A stretch of DNA of 15,912 bases from Verrucomicrobiota bacterium (GTDB lineage Bacteria > Verrucomicrobiota > Verrucomicrobiia > Chthoniobacterales > UBA10450), in the NCBI GenBank assembly GCA_003218815.1, contig QHON01000148.1, positions 1 through 15,912 of the forward strand. Reading direction: 5' to 3'. The notes beneath the pieces are model-generated. The model was not told the origin of the DNA and made no database searches. It saw only the letters and a program-made list of their open reading frames with translations. Of this stretch, positions 6,518-13,516 are shown piece by piece; the first letter of the stretch is position 1; every line of letters begins with the position of its first letter. Both the position numbers and the translations under genes were made by a program.

Positions 6518-7790
6518 GCCACACTGTCTTTCCGCCAACAATTGTCCGTACCGCTCGGCCTTTTAGTTTCCTTCCATCGAACGGCGAATTGCGCGATGCC
6601 GACTGAAATTCATCCGCGCGAACGGTCCACTCCAAATCCAAATCGAGCAATGTCACGTCGGCCGACGCTCCGACTGATAACGTCCCGGCATCTAACTTCA
6701 ATAATTTCGCTGGCTCGACCGTGTACATCTCGATCAAGCGCACGATATCGATCTTGCGGTGTTTGTGGACGAGGAGATGGAGAAATAAACTGAGCTCAGT
6801 CTCCAGTCCGATTATGCCGAAGGGCGCGGTATCGAATTCCACCTCCTTTTCAAAGTCCGCATGTGGGGCGTGATCGGATGCCAGGACTGACAGTGTGCCG
6901 TCGGCGATGCCTTCGAGGAGTGCGTCGACGTCGACCTGCGCGCGCAGTGGTGGATTCATTTTGTAATTCGTATCAAAACTTTGAATCGCCTCGTCGGTCA
7001 AAGCGATATGATGCGGACAAACTTCCCCGCTGATTTTTACGCCGCGTCCCCGCGCTTCGCGAAGCAATCGCACGCTTCCAGCGGTAGTCAGATGCAGGCA
7101 ATGAACCTGATGATCGCAAAGTTCCGCAAGCAAGATATTGCGCATGACAATAACTTCCTCACCGACCGCAGGCCAGCCCGGCAATCCGAGGAGCGTGCTC
7201 CAATAACCCTCATTCACCACCCCGCTCCCGACTAAATTGTAATCCCGGCACTCATCGAGGACGGGGACGCCGACCATGCGGGCATATTCAACCGCGCGCC
7301 GCATCAGCTCGTGATTTTGAACACAATGACCGTCGTCGGTGATCGCGACGACACCTGCCTGCGCAAGTGATCCAATCGGGGCGAGTTCTTCGCCTGCGAG
7401 ACCTTTTGAAATGGCACCGGTGGGCAGAACATTTACACATGCACCGGCTGCGCGATTCCTAATCCACGCGATCGTGCTTGGATTATCCGCGACCGGTGAC
7501 GTATTCGGCATGCAAACAATGGTTGTAAATCCGCCGGCCGCGGCGGCGCGCGCACCTGAGTCGATCGTTTCCTTATGACCAAACCCCGGCTCGCGCAGAT
7601 GGACATGCATGTCGATCAAGCCGGGACAGACGATGAGATTGCTTGCATCAATCTCATCGGGTTGCGGGTTGAGAGTTGAGAGTTGAGAGAGCGGCGTAAT
7701 TTTCCCGTCGACAATCAAAAGATCGGCAATTTCATCCCTCTTATTCGCCGGATCGATCACCCGGCCGTTGCGAATGATTGTCGCGCTCAT
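6510..7790 (-). CDS. pyrC: Dihydroorotase, class I
   Basis: PyrC interconverts carbamoyl-aspartate and dihydroorotate, the third step of UMP synthesis. From the ATG at 7790, one base after the pyrB stop, it is 426 aa, the normal class I length; the 37-codon upstream extension lies inside pyrB and is rejected. Metal-site landmarks are H62 and H64 in DMHVHLREPG (60-69), D153 in TDDGH, H233 in HLTTAG and D306 in SDHAPH. The expected metal-binding His in the HCED-type motif (position 178 in Bacillus enzyme numbering) is E180 here, in LDECRDYNL. Residues about 33-44 (PLSQLSTLNPQP) come from a heptanucleotide repeat. The last codons and stop lie in the repeat at 6462-6517. It is the third gene of the pyrR-pyrB-pyrC operon. 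Confidence 0.93.
   Translation of the reverse strand: MSATIIRNGRVIDPANKRDEIADLLIVDGKITPLSQLSTLNPQPDEIDASNLIVCPGLIDMHVHLREPGFGHKETIDSGARAAAAGGFTTIVCMPNTSPVADNPSTIAWIRNRAAGACVNVLPTGAISKGLAGEELAPIGSLAQAGVVAITDDGHCVQNHELMRRAVEYARMVGVPVLDECRDYNLVGSGVVNEGYWSTLLGLPGWPAVGEEVIVMRNILLAELCDHQVHCLHLTTAGSVRLLREARGRGVKISGEVCPHHIALTDEAIQSFDTNYKMNPPLRAQVDVDALLEGIADGTLSVLASDHAPHADFEKEVEFDTAPFGIIGLETELSLFLHLLVHKHRKIDIVRLIEMYTVEPAKLLKLDAGTLSVGASADVTLLDLDLEWTVRADEFQSASRNSPFDGRKLKGRAVRTIVGGKTVWRL
7657..7688. repeat. Heptanucleotide tandem repeat inside pyrC
   Basis: Read on the plus strand the tract is TCGGGTT, GCGGGTT, GAGAGTT, GAGAGTT and a partial GAGA; equivalently GTTGAGA occurs three times in perfect tandem at 7668-7688. 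It encodes LSTLNPQP-like residues in a surface position between the first beta strands of dihydroorotase. The heptad pattern, ending in RTT, matches that in uvrC at 13956-13990. Confidence 0.8.
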
Positions 7791-7791
7791 G

Positions 7792-8721
7792 TCACGTCGC
7801 GATTCCTCCACAGAGATAGAGGACGGCCATCCGCACGGCGAGGCCGTTGGTGACTTGGTCGAGAATGACGCTTTGCAGGCCATCGGCGACTTCGCTGTCA
7901 ATCTCGACGCCGCGGTTGATCGGCCCCGGATGCATGATCAGACAATCGGGTTTCAAAAGCTTCGCCCGTTCTTTCGTTAGGCCGAAGAACCGAGTGTATT
8001 CACCGATTCCAGGAAAATATTCTTTGCGCTGACGTTCGTGCTGGATGCGGAGAAGATTCACCACATCCGCATTGGGAAGGACGTTGTCGATCTTGTATGA
8101 AACTTCGACGCCCAGTTTCTCAAACTCGCGCGGCACGAGTGTGCTCGGCCCGACCAGCGTCACGCGCGCGCCGAGCTTGACTAAACCGAAAATGTTCGAG
8201 CGTGCGACGCGGCTAAATAGAATATCGCCGATAATGGCGACGTGCAGTCCGGCAATCGTTCCTCTTTTTTCGCGGATCGTGTAAAGATCGAGGAGTGCTT
8301 GCGTTGGATGTTCATGCGCTCCATCGCCGGCATTGATCACGCTCGCTTGGAGCCGTTGGGCAAGAAACTGCGGAGCGCCCGCAGAGCTGTGACGTAGCAC
8401 AAGAATATCGGCATGCAACGCTTCCAGATTGCGCGCAGTGTCCTTGAGCGTTTCGCCTTTAGCCAGACTGGAAGCGCTCGCCGAGATGTTGATTACGTCC
8501 GCGCTCAACCGAACCGCGGCCAGCTCAAAAGAGGTCCGGGTTCTTGTGCTCGGTTCGACAAAAAAATTTACCAGCGTCTTCCCGCGCAACGCCGGAACCT
8601 TCTTGATCTCGCGCGTACCGACTTCTTTGAACGCATCGGCCGTCTCGAGAATGAAAGTGATTTCCTCGGCCGACAGTTCGCGCAGCCCGAGCAGATCTTT
8701 GCGGTTCCAACGCTGTTTCAT
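7792..8721 (-). CDS. pyrB: Aspartate carbamoyltransferase catalytic chain
   Basis: PyrB condenses carbamoyl phosphate with aspartate, the committed step of pyrimidine synthesis. The 309-aa length is standard. The carbamoyl-phosphate motif is intact at 54-65 (FVEPSTRTRTSF, with S58, R60 and T61), followed by HEHPTQALLD (136-145), HVAIIGDILFSRVARS and the aspartate-side MHPGPINRG loop. No pyrI regulatory chain is seen, so allosteric control would have to be absent or different, and regulation is more likely through PyrR. Its ATG overlaps the pyrR stop by four bases (ATGA), and pyrC starts one base after its own TGA; translation of the three genes is probably coupled. Confidence 0.97.
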   Translation of the reverse strand: MKQRWNRKDLLGLRELSAEEITFILETADAFKEVGTREIKKVPALRGKTLVNFFVEPSTRTRTSFELAAVRLSADVINISASASSLAKGETLKDTARNLEALHADILVLRHSSAGAPQFLAQRLQASVINAGDGAHEHPTQALLDLYTIREKRGTIAGLHVAIIGDILFSRVARSNIFGLVKLGARVTLVGPSTLVPREFEKLGVEVSYKIDNVLPNADVVNLLRIQHERQRKEYFPGIGEYTRFFGLTKERAKLLKPDCLIMHPGPINRGVEIDSEVADGLQSVILDQVTNGLAVRMAVLYLCGGIAT

Positions 8722-9275
8722 GTTCTCTCGACCCAGACGCCGTCGGGTTCCTTGGCGCTGCCAATTCGGACTCGCACCTTCTCGGCAGCCGATGTCGGTA
8801 GATTCTTTCCGACGTAGTCAGGGCGAATGGGCAGTTCGCGATGGCCGCGATCGACCAGCGCGGCCAGTTGGATCCGAGCGGGCCGTCCAAACGAATTGAT
8901 CGCGTCCATGGCGGCGCGAACAGTGCGCCCGGTGTAGAGAACGTCATCGACAATGATGACTGTTCGCTCTTCCAGCGGCAGGGGGAGTTTCGACGCGCGC
9001 ACGACTGGCAATTCCGGGCGCGTTCCGACGTCGTCGCGGTGCATCGCTACGTCGATGACGCCGGTCTCGATATCGATGTTTTCGATCCGGTGGATAAAAG
9101 CGGCGATGCGTTGCGCAATCTCGACTCCGCGTGAGGGAATTCCCGCGAGTACGACCTTGCTGAGCTGCGGGTTGCCCTCGATGATTTCGTGCGCGATCCG
9201 CTGTAGCGCCCGACGAATTGCCTCCGCGTCCATTATCGGGACGGCGGCAGATGAATTCTCTCTTCCTTGTTTCAT
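8718..9275 (-). CDS. pyrR: Pyrimidine operon regulator PyrR / uracil phosphoribosyltransferase-like
   Basis: PyrR binds a conserved hairpin in pyr mRNA when UMP is abundant and lowers expression of the operon; many members also have uracil phosphoribosyltransferase activity. From the ATG at 9275 the protein is 185 aa, normal for the family. It has MDAEAIRRALQRIAHEI near the N-terminus, GIPSRG (45-50) and the PRPP-binding loop VIIVDDVLYTGRTVR (106-120), then LVDRGHRELPI. A GTG at 9296 would lengthen it by seven residues, but ATG 9275 is preceded by AAGGA at a spacing of five bases, so I prefer it. That ribosome binding site is inside the predicted PyrR-binding hairpin, implying autoregulation. 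First gene of pyrR-pyrB-pyrC. Confidence 0.95.
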   Translation of the reverse strand: MKQGRENSSAAVPIMDAEAIRRALQRIAHEIIEGNPQLSKVVLAGIPSRGVEIAQRIAAFIHRIENIDIETGVIDVAMHRDDVGTRPELPVVRASKLPLPLEERTVIIVDDVLYTGRTVRAAMDAINSFGRPARIQLAALVDRGHRELPIRPDYVGKNLPTSAAEKVRVRIGSAKEPDGVWVERT

Positions 9276-9280
9276 GCGTT

Positions 9281-9313
9281 TCCTTGGCGACCTCACAGGA
9301 TCGCTTTAAAGGA
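9281..9313 (-). promoter_or_regulatory. PyrR-binding RNA hairpin that sequesters the pyrR ribosome binding site
   Basis: On the mRNA sense (minus) strand, a lower stem UCCUU/AAGGA encloses an internal loop (UAAA on the 5' side, C on the 3' side). Above it is an upper stem GCGA-CC/GG-UCGC with one bulged U, closed by the loop UGUGA. The loop region UCC-UGUGA-GGU agrees with the PyrR recognition consensus I recall (UCCNGNGAGGY), and the pair below the bulge is changed on both sides relative to the Bacillus site, as expected for a conserved stem. AAGGA is also the pyrR Shine-Dalgarno sequence, five bases from the ATG, so the element should act on translation initiation. There is no room for an attenuator. 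Confidence 0.78.
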
Positions 9314-9333
9314 CACGATTATGGATCAGCCGG

Positions 9334-9573
9334 TCACTTTACCTCGGTTTTGCCTTCGCGCATCCGTTTTTCACGCCAGTTGGAGCGATGTTTCACGATC
9401 CAATCCAGCAATGCCTTTTCGAAACCGATGTCTTTGCCGGCTTTCTCGCTCTCGATCCACTTGTGCTTCAAAATTTCTGCGCGCTCGGCGAGGAACTCTT
9501 TGTAGAGGACAGAATTTTTAACGAATTGAGATCGATCTTCCGCTGAAGGTGACATCTCGCGACGTTCTTTCAT
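9334..9573 (-). CDS. Hypothetical 79-aa charged helical protein
   Basis: I do not recognise a function. The 79-aa product is highly charged and predicted mostly helical, with a core reading YKEFLAERAEILKHKWIESE followed by KAGKDIGFEKALLDWIVKHR and a basic tail. There is no signal peptide, membrane segment or Cys. The KW(I)ESEKAG(K)DIG stretch recalls a short C-terminal segment found in several bacterial proteins, which I cannot name with certainty. ATG 9573 has no Shine-Dalgarno sequence; Met7 (9555) is an alternative. It lies between mrp and pyrR in the same orientation and its stop is 20 bases before the PyrR hairpin, so it may share a transcript with the pyr operon, or the pyr promoter may lie inside it. 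Confidence 0.7.
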   Translation of the reverse strand: MKERREMSPSAEDRSQFVKNSVLYKEFLAERAEILKHKWIESEKAGKDIGFEKALLDWIVKHRSNWREKRMREGKTEVK

Positions 9574-9615
9574 AAAATTTCGGACCAGTCAATTAAATCG
9601 AATGAAGTAAAATTC

Positions 9616-9649
9616 GACGAGACAACCTGGCGATTTATTTAGTCTCGTC
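9616..9649 (-). terminator. Inverted repeat after mrp
   Basis: GACGAGAC and GTCTCGTC form a perfect 8-bp stem with an 18-base AT-rich loop, 25 bases after the mrp stop. A modest T-containing stretch (GAATTTTAC on the minus strand) follows. This is a plausible mrp terminator or an operator upstream of the 79-aa gene. The TTGACT at about 9584-9589 (minus strand) could be a -35 element but lies too close to the ATG to be convincing. Confidence 0.4.
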
Positions 9650-9674
9650 TGTGCTGAAGCGCGCGGATGCCTCA

Positions 9675-10715
9675 CTAAGGCAAAGTTTCGCGAAGATTTT
9701 CGGCGATTTTCTTGAACTCGGCCGTCACAGGCGACTGTCGATCTTCGCCTACGATCGGCATGCCGCGGTCGCCCGCTTCGCGCGTGGCGATATCGATCGG
9801 GATTTGACCAAGCAATGGGACGCGGATCCGCTTCGCCTCCCGCTCGCCGCCTCCGCTTCCGAAAATGTCGTAGCGTTTCCCGTCGGATGGAGAGACGAAA
9901 TAACTCATGTTCTCAATCAGCCCAAGCACCGGCACGTTGACCTTGTCGAACATCGTGGCCGCTTTACGCGCATCGATTAGCGCAACTTCCTGAGGCGTCG
10001 TGACGATGATCGCTCCTGAAAGCGCGACCGTCTGCACAATCGTGAGCTGGATATCGCCAGTGCCCGGCGGAAGGTCGAGAACCAGGTAATCGAGTTCGCC
10101 CCATTCGACTTGCCGCAGAAATTGCTGAGTGTAACGCGTCACCATCGGTCCGCGCAAAATAGCCGGCGAGGTGTCGTCGAGCAGAAATCCCATCGACATC
10201 AACCGCAAGCCGTACTGCTCGATCGGAACAATCTTGTTTTCTTCCGTTGCCATTGGCCGGTCTCGGGTGCCGAACATGAGCGAAATGCTTGGGCCATAGA
10301 TATCGCAGTCACACAAGCCGACGCGCGCCTTGGTTTGCTCGAGCGCGACCGCGAGGTTCGCCGCGACGGTTGACTTACCAACACCGCCCTTGCCGCTCGC
10401 AACCGCGATGGAGTGCTTGATTCCCGGAATTCGTGTGGCGCCCACGCCAGTCCCGGCCCCGGCCGGCGGCGCGTGGATGTCGATCAAAACTTTCGCGCCT
10501 CGAACGCCATCTATCGCGCGCAAGACATTTTCTGCATCGTTCTTGATCGTCGCCGGAACATTCGGATCGTTGGTCGCCAACGCGAGCTGCACTTTGATTT
10601 CGCCATTGTCGATTTTGACGGACTTGACCAAGCCGAACGAAACAATGTCACGGCTAAAACCGGGGTATCTAACCGATTTTAATGCGTCGCGAATTTGTTC
10701 TTCCGAAACAAGCAT
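9675..10715 (-). CDS. mrp: Mrp/ApbC family Fe-S cluster carrier-type ATPase
   Basis: Mrp/ApbC proteins are deviant-Walker ATPases that carry and transfer Fe-S clusters in the cytosol. The 346-aa protein has an N-terminal MIP18/DUF59 domain (about 4-80) and a P-loop domain with Walker A SGKGGVGKST (107-116), CDCDIYGPS (135-143), the switch region DLPPGTGD (214-221) and ENMSYF (268-273). Active carriers normally continue with CPxC, which binds the bridging cluster; here residues 275-278 are S-P-S-D, so both Cys are gone while GKRYDIFG follows normally. It may still bind ATP but cannot hold a cluster the usual way. ATG start without clear Shine-Dalgarno sequence; divergent from the lipoprotein gene across 102 bases. 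Confidence 0.93.
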   Translation of the reverse strand: MLVSEEQIRDALKSVRYPGFSRDIVSFGLVKSVKIDNGEIKVQLALATNDPNVPATIKNDAENVLRAIDGVRGAKVLIDIHAPPAGAGTGVGATRIPGIKHSIAVASGKGGVGKSTVAANLAVALEQTKARVGLCDCDIYGPSISLMFGTRDRPMATEENKIVPIEQYGLRLMSMGFLLDDTSPAILRGPMVTRYTQQFLRQVEWGELDYLVLDLPPGTGDIQLTIVQTVALSGAIIVTTPQEVALIDARKAATMFDKVNVPVLGLIENMSYFVSPSDGKRYDIFGSGGGEREAKRIRVPLLGQIPIDIATREAGDRGMPIVGEDRQSPVTAEFKKIAENLRETLP

Positions 10716-10817
10716 TGCGATGCAAATTTACGCGCTGCTTCAGTCGAGTAAAACACGCAAAAAATTCGATATAAATGTGAGCTTGACCTTCAATTGCCAC
10801 GAGACAGGATCGATGGC

Positions 10818-11192
10818 ATGAAAACACAACTTTCTTTCCGAATCATTTTCACTGGCGTTGTGTTCGCCCTGTTGAGTGCATGCGCGACTTATGCGCCCGC
10901 CGGTGGGCCCTTGGTCGGGACGTGGACAAACTCGCTGGGTACTGTCTGGACGGTCAAAGCCGACAACACCTTCGATGTCGTCAATCCTAAACGCCACATT
11001 TGGGGCAATATCACAGTGGCCGGGGATACGGTCACAATCCAGGAGACGGGTGGCAAGGCCGCGAAAGGCTGCCAAGGCCCGGGAGTCTACAAGTTTAGCC
11101 GCACCAGCGGAAACACTCTCGCGTTCACGTTGGTTAAGGATAGCTGCAAGGAGCGGATCAAAAACGTGACGCGCGCCTGGCATCGAAAGTAG
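10818..11192 (+). CDS. Small lipoprotein of unknown function
   Basis: The ATG at 10818 gives a 124-aa precursor with a lipoprotein signal: MKTQ, a hydrophobic stretch to about residue 19 and the lipobox LSAC with Cys22, so the mature protein should be lipid-anchored at the cell envelope. The rest is beta-rich: LVGTWTNSLGTVWTVKAD, WGNITVAGDTVTIQE, GCQGPGVYKFS and LVKDSCKERIKN, with two more Cys that could form a disulfide. The pattern (GTW ... FDV ... W G . . . V . G D . V T I) resembles small lipocalin-like or copper-sensing-type beta folds, but I cannot assign a family. AGGA eight bases upstream supports this start over a TTG at 10794. A TATAAA at 10770-10775 is a weak -10 candidate. Confidence 0.85.
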   Translation: MKTQLSFRIIFTGVVFALLSACATYAPAGGPLVGTWTNSLGTVWTVKADNTFDVVNPKRHIWGNITVAGDTVTIQETGGKAAKGCQGPGVYKFSRTSGNTLAFTLVKDSCKERIKNVTRAWHRK

Positions 11193-11238
11193 CTTCCGAG
11201 CCGGTTAGCACAACTCAGTCCAAAATCTCGTGCCGCGC

Positions 11239-11264
11239 GCGCGTCGGTCAGACGCGGTCTTTTA
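11239..11264 (+). terminator. Intrinsic terminator candidate for the lipoprotein gene
   Basis: CGCGTC (11240-11245), loop GGTCA, GACGCG (11251-11256) forms a GC-rich stem followed by GTCTTTTAATT on the plus strand. It lies 47 bases after the lipoprotein stop and overlaps the 3' end of the convergent zinc-ribbon gene. Confidence 0.55.
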
Positions 11265-11481
11265 ATTCGGTTTTGCCTCCGCTGCGAGCGCAGTTGACGC
11301 AACAGAAAATCTTGCCCTCCTGTTCAACACCGTGACCGATGATCCGGCAGTGGCAGTGGGGGCAAACCGGCGCGAGCGCGTGGATCGCGCACTCGAAGCT
11401 ATCGAACGTGTGCCGCTTCCCGGCGACGGTTAGTTCGAATGCCTTGTCATATTCGTTTTCGCAAACTTCGCATCTAGCCAC
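11248..11481 (-). CDS. Small Cys-rich zinc-ribbon-like protein
   Basis: The 77-aa product has nine Cys: C4xxC7 at the N-terminus, C31, then C40-PHC-HC (C40, C43, C45), and C60-C-VNC (C60, C61, C64), with several His. This spacing suggests two zinc-binding knuckles, or a small metallothionein-like metal-binding protein. It includes FDSFECAIHALAPVCPHC and RIIGHGVEQEGKIFCC, which I recall as a widespread uncharacterised family without a known function. No signal peptide, so it should be cytosolic. The start is GTG (11481) with no Shine-Dalgarno sequence; the frame is open upstream but contains no start codon. It stands alone, 105 bases after mrdA on the same strand. Confidence 0.8.
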   Translation of the reverse strand: MARCEVCENEYDKAFELTVAGKRHTFDSFECAIHALAPVCPHCHCRIIGHGVEQEGKIFCCVNCARSGGKTELKDRV

Positions 11482-11506
11482 AAAGCTTTTTCGTGCGCCG
11501 AGGTCT

Positions 11507-11523
11507 TTTCGGCGGTGCCGAAA
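11507..11523. terminator. Perfect hairpin between mrdA and zinc-ribbon gene
   Basis: TTTCGGC-GGT-GCCGAAA is a perfect 7-bp stem with a 3-base loop, 64 bases downstream of the mrdA stop. No T-tract follows on the minus strand, so its role in ending the mrdA transcript is only possible. The rest of the 105-base gap shows nothing clear. Confidence 0.35.
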
Positions 11524-11586
11524 GTGGCGATCGCCTTGGAAGTGATATTTGCGTGGCCCCGAGTTAAGTCGGCCAAGGCAGCAAAC

Positions 11587-13494
11587 CTAATCCGACTCAT
11601 CTTCTTCCACCGGTTCGGCCCGGCGTACTTCTGTTTCTTCGCGGGCGCGAGGTTTCCGAGTGCCGTTCGTTTGTTGTCCTTTGTAAATCTCCTTGAAAAT
11701 ATCCGCGATCATCGGTGCAGCGGCGCTCCCTCCATGCACTTTGCTGCCGACCTCGCCCTCGTAGAGCGCAGCGAACGCGAATCGTGGTTGATCGGCCGGT
11801 AGAAATCCCGTGAACCACGCCGCCGTGCGCTCTTTGTTCTTTGGTCCCCATTGCGCAGTGCCGGTTTTCCCAGCGGTTTCAACATTATCAAGGCTTGCTT
11901 GGTGTGCAGTGCCGCCGGGGCCATTCACGACGTCGATCATTCCCGTGTGCAATTCGTCCAGTGTCTCGGAGGAGAGATCGAGTGTCTTTTTCGCACGAAC
12001 GGAATAGGCGGTAACAATTTTGTTATCGAATGTCTGCACTTGCTGGACGAGTCGCGTTTGATAAAACGTGCCGCCGTTCGCCACGATTCCCATGGCTTGG
12101 GCCATTTGCAGTGGGGTAACCTGCGTGTCGCCTTGGCCGATGGACAAGTTTGCGATGTCACCATTGAGCAATTTGCGGCCATGCGTTGCCTTCATGTATT
12201 CATCATTCGGAACACGACCCTCAGCCTCGCCGCGCAATGGAATGCCGCATTTCCCACCGAAGCCCAATTTTAACGCCCAATCAATGATCGGTTCGGCGCC
12301 GGTCTTGATTCCGGCCTGATAGAACCAGGTGTCGCACGATTCGGTCAGCGCTTGGACAAAATTCAACGCGCCACGGCCGCTTTTTTTCCAATTGTGAAAA
12401 GTGAGATTGCCAATCTGGATTGACGGCACGCACTCGAATTGATCGTCTGAATGCACGGCGCCGCTTTCGAGTGCTGCGATCCCTACCGCAATTTTGAATG
12501 TCGATCCTGGCGGATAAGACGAACGAAATGCGCGCGGCAGAAGCGGAATATTCGGATCGTCCTGCAAGGCTTTAAACTTTTCCGACGAGATCGACGGAAT
12601 AAAGAGGTTCGGGTCGTAAGTCGGCCACGAGGCCAGCGCGAGAATGTCGCCGTTGTTCGGATCGACAATCACAATTGCGCCGCGTTTGGCTTTTGCTTCC
12701 AGGGTCTTCTCCGCGAGTTCCTGGAGGTGAAGATCGAGCGTGGAGACAATATTGTAACCGGGCACAGGCGCCGTAACCAATTTCTCGGAAGTTTTCCGGC
12801 CATCTTTGTCGAACGTGAGTTTGTACTCGCCGTGCTTGCCCGCGAGCATTTCGTTGAACGTTTGTTCGAGCCCTTCGCGTCCTTCGGTTTCGGGCCAGAG
12901 CGTTTCGTGATTATCGACGATGCCATCAGGGTTGCGTCCGGTCTTTCCAGTGTAACCGACGATCTGCCCGGCTAGTTTCCCATTGGGATATGTGCGCACA
13001 TAAACTGGCCGCACGATCATTCCGGCTGGCAAATTGTCTTTGACCTCTTTGTACTCTGTCTGGCTGAGATTCTGCGCGATCTCCAATGGCATAATCCCAC
13101 GGTTGCGATAATTCCGTAGGATCGCTTCGTCTGAGATCCTGAGCGTGCGGCCGATTAACTTTTCCGCCTTGTCGATCTTTTCCCGGACGAAGCTGAGCGC
13201 CTGCGTGTCGGAAAAATCAAGCGGTGTGGGAAAATTGATCGCAAGATTGTAACTGAGCCGATTTTGTGCGAGCGGCACGCCGTTCCGGTCCGTGATCTGG
13301 CCACGCGGGGCGGGAACATCGAGGATGTAGGTGCGTGCGAGCTTTTGTGTCTCAAATGTGGGGATGATCGCCTCTTCAGATGGCGTCGGGTTCGCAGCTG
13401 GCGTAGCAGTTGTCTGTTGCGTTTGCGCGTCAACAAACGGAACAACGGCGAAGACAAAAATTAATGCGCGCACTTTCATTTGCAGAATCGACAT
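11587..13494 (-). CDS. mrdA: Penicillin-binding protein 2 (peptidoglycan transpeptidase)
   Basis: PBP2 is the class B transpeptidase of the elongation machinery, cross-linking peptidoglycan in the periplasm. From ATG 13494 it is 635 aa, normal for the family. After a hydrophobic N-terminus (about 8-21) and a Thr/Pro-rich linker come the pedestal domain, with RGQITDRNGVPLA (about 64-76), and the transpeptidase domain with all three active-site motifs: S331-TFK, S386-CD and K543-TG. LWPETEGREGLEQTFNEML and YPPGSTFK are typical of PBP2. The tail is acidic and charged. A start at 13479 is an alternative; the frame extends upstream to 13584 but that part lies in uvrC. It begins 22 bases after uvrC; no mreCD or rodA is nearby. 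Confidence 0.94.
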   Translation of the reverse strand: MSILQMKVRALIFVFAVVPFVDAQTQQTTATPAANPTPSEEAIIPTFETQKLARTYILDVPAPRGQITDRNGVPLAQNRLSYNLAINFPTPLDFSDTQALSFVREKIDKAEKLIGRTLRISDEAILRNYRNRGIMPLEIAQNLSQTEYKEVKDNLPAGMIVRPVYVRTYPNGKLAGQIVGYTGKTGRNPDGIVDNHETLWPETEGREGLEQTFNEMLAGKHGEYKLTFDKDGRKTSEKLVTAPVPGYNIVSTLDLHLQELAEKTLEAKAKRGAIVIVDPNNGDILALASWPTYDPNLFIPSISSEKFKALQDDPNIPLLPRAFRSSYPPGSTFKIAVGIAALESGAVHSDDQFECVPSIQIGNLTFHNWKKSGRGALNFVQALTESCDTWFYQAGIKTGAEPIIDWALKLGFGGKCGIPLRGEAEGRVPNDEYMKATHGRKLLNGDIANLSIGQGDTQVTPLQMAQAMGIVANGGTFYQTRLVQQVQTFDNKIVTAYSVRAKKTLDLSSETLDELHTGMIDVVNGPGGTAHQASLDNVETAGKTGTAQWGPKNKERTAAWFTGFLPADQPRFAFAALYEGEVGSKVHGGSAAAPMIADIFKEIYKGQQTNGTRKPRAREETEVRRAEPVEEDESD

Positions 13495-13516
13495 CTTGCT
13501 TCGCGACGGTGACGCG

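Noticed and set aside
7791..7901. 37-codon N-terminal extension of pyrC
   Set aside because: It overlaps the pyrB 3' end; ATG 7790 starts exactly where dihydroorotase similarity begins.
12451..12975. Plus-strand ORF of 174 aa opposite mrdA
   Set aside because: Antisense to the conserved PBP2 transpeptidase domain; no motif and no start context.
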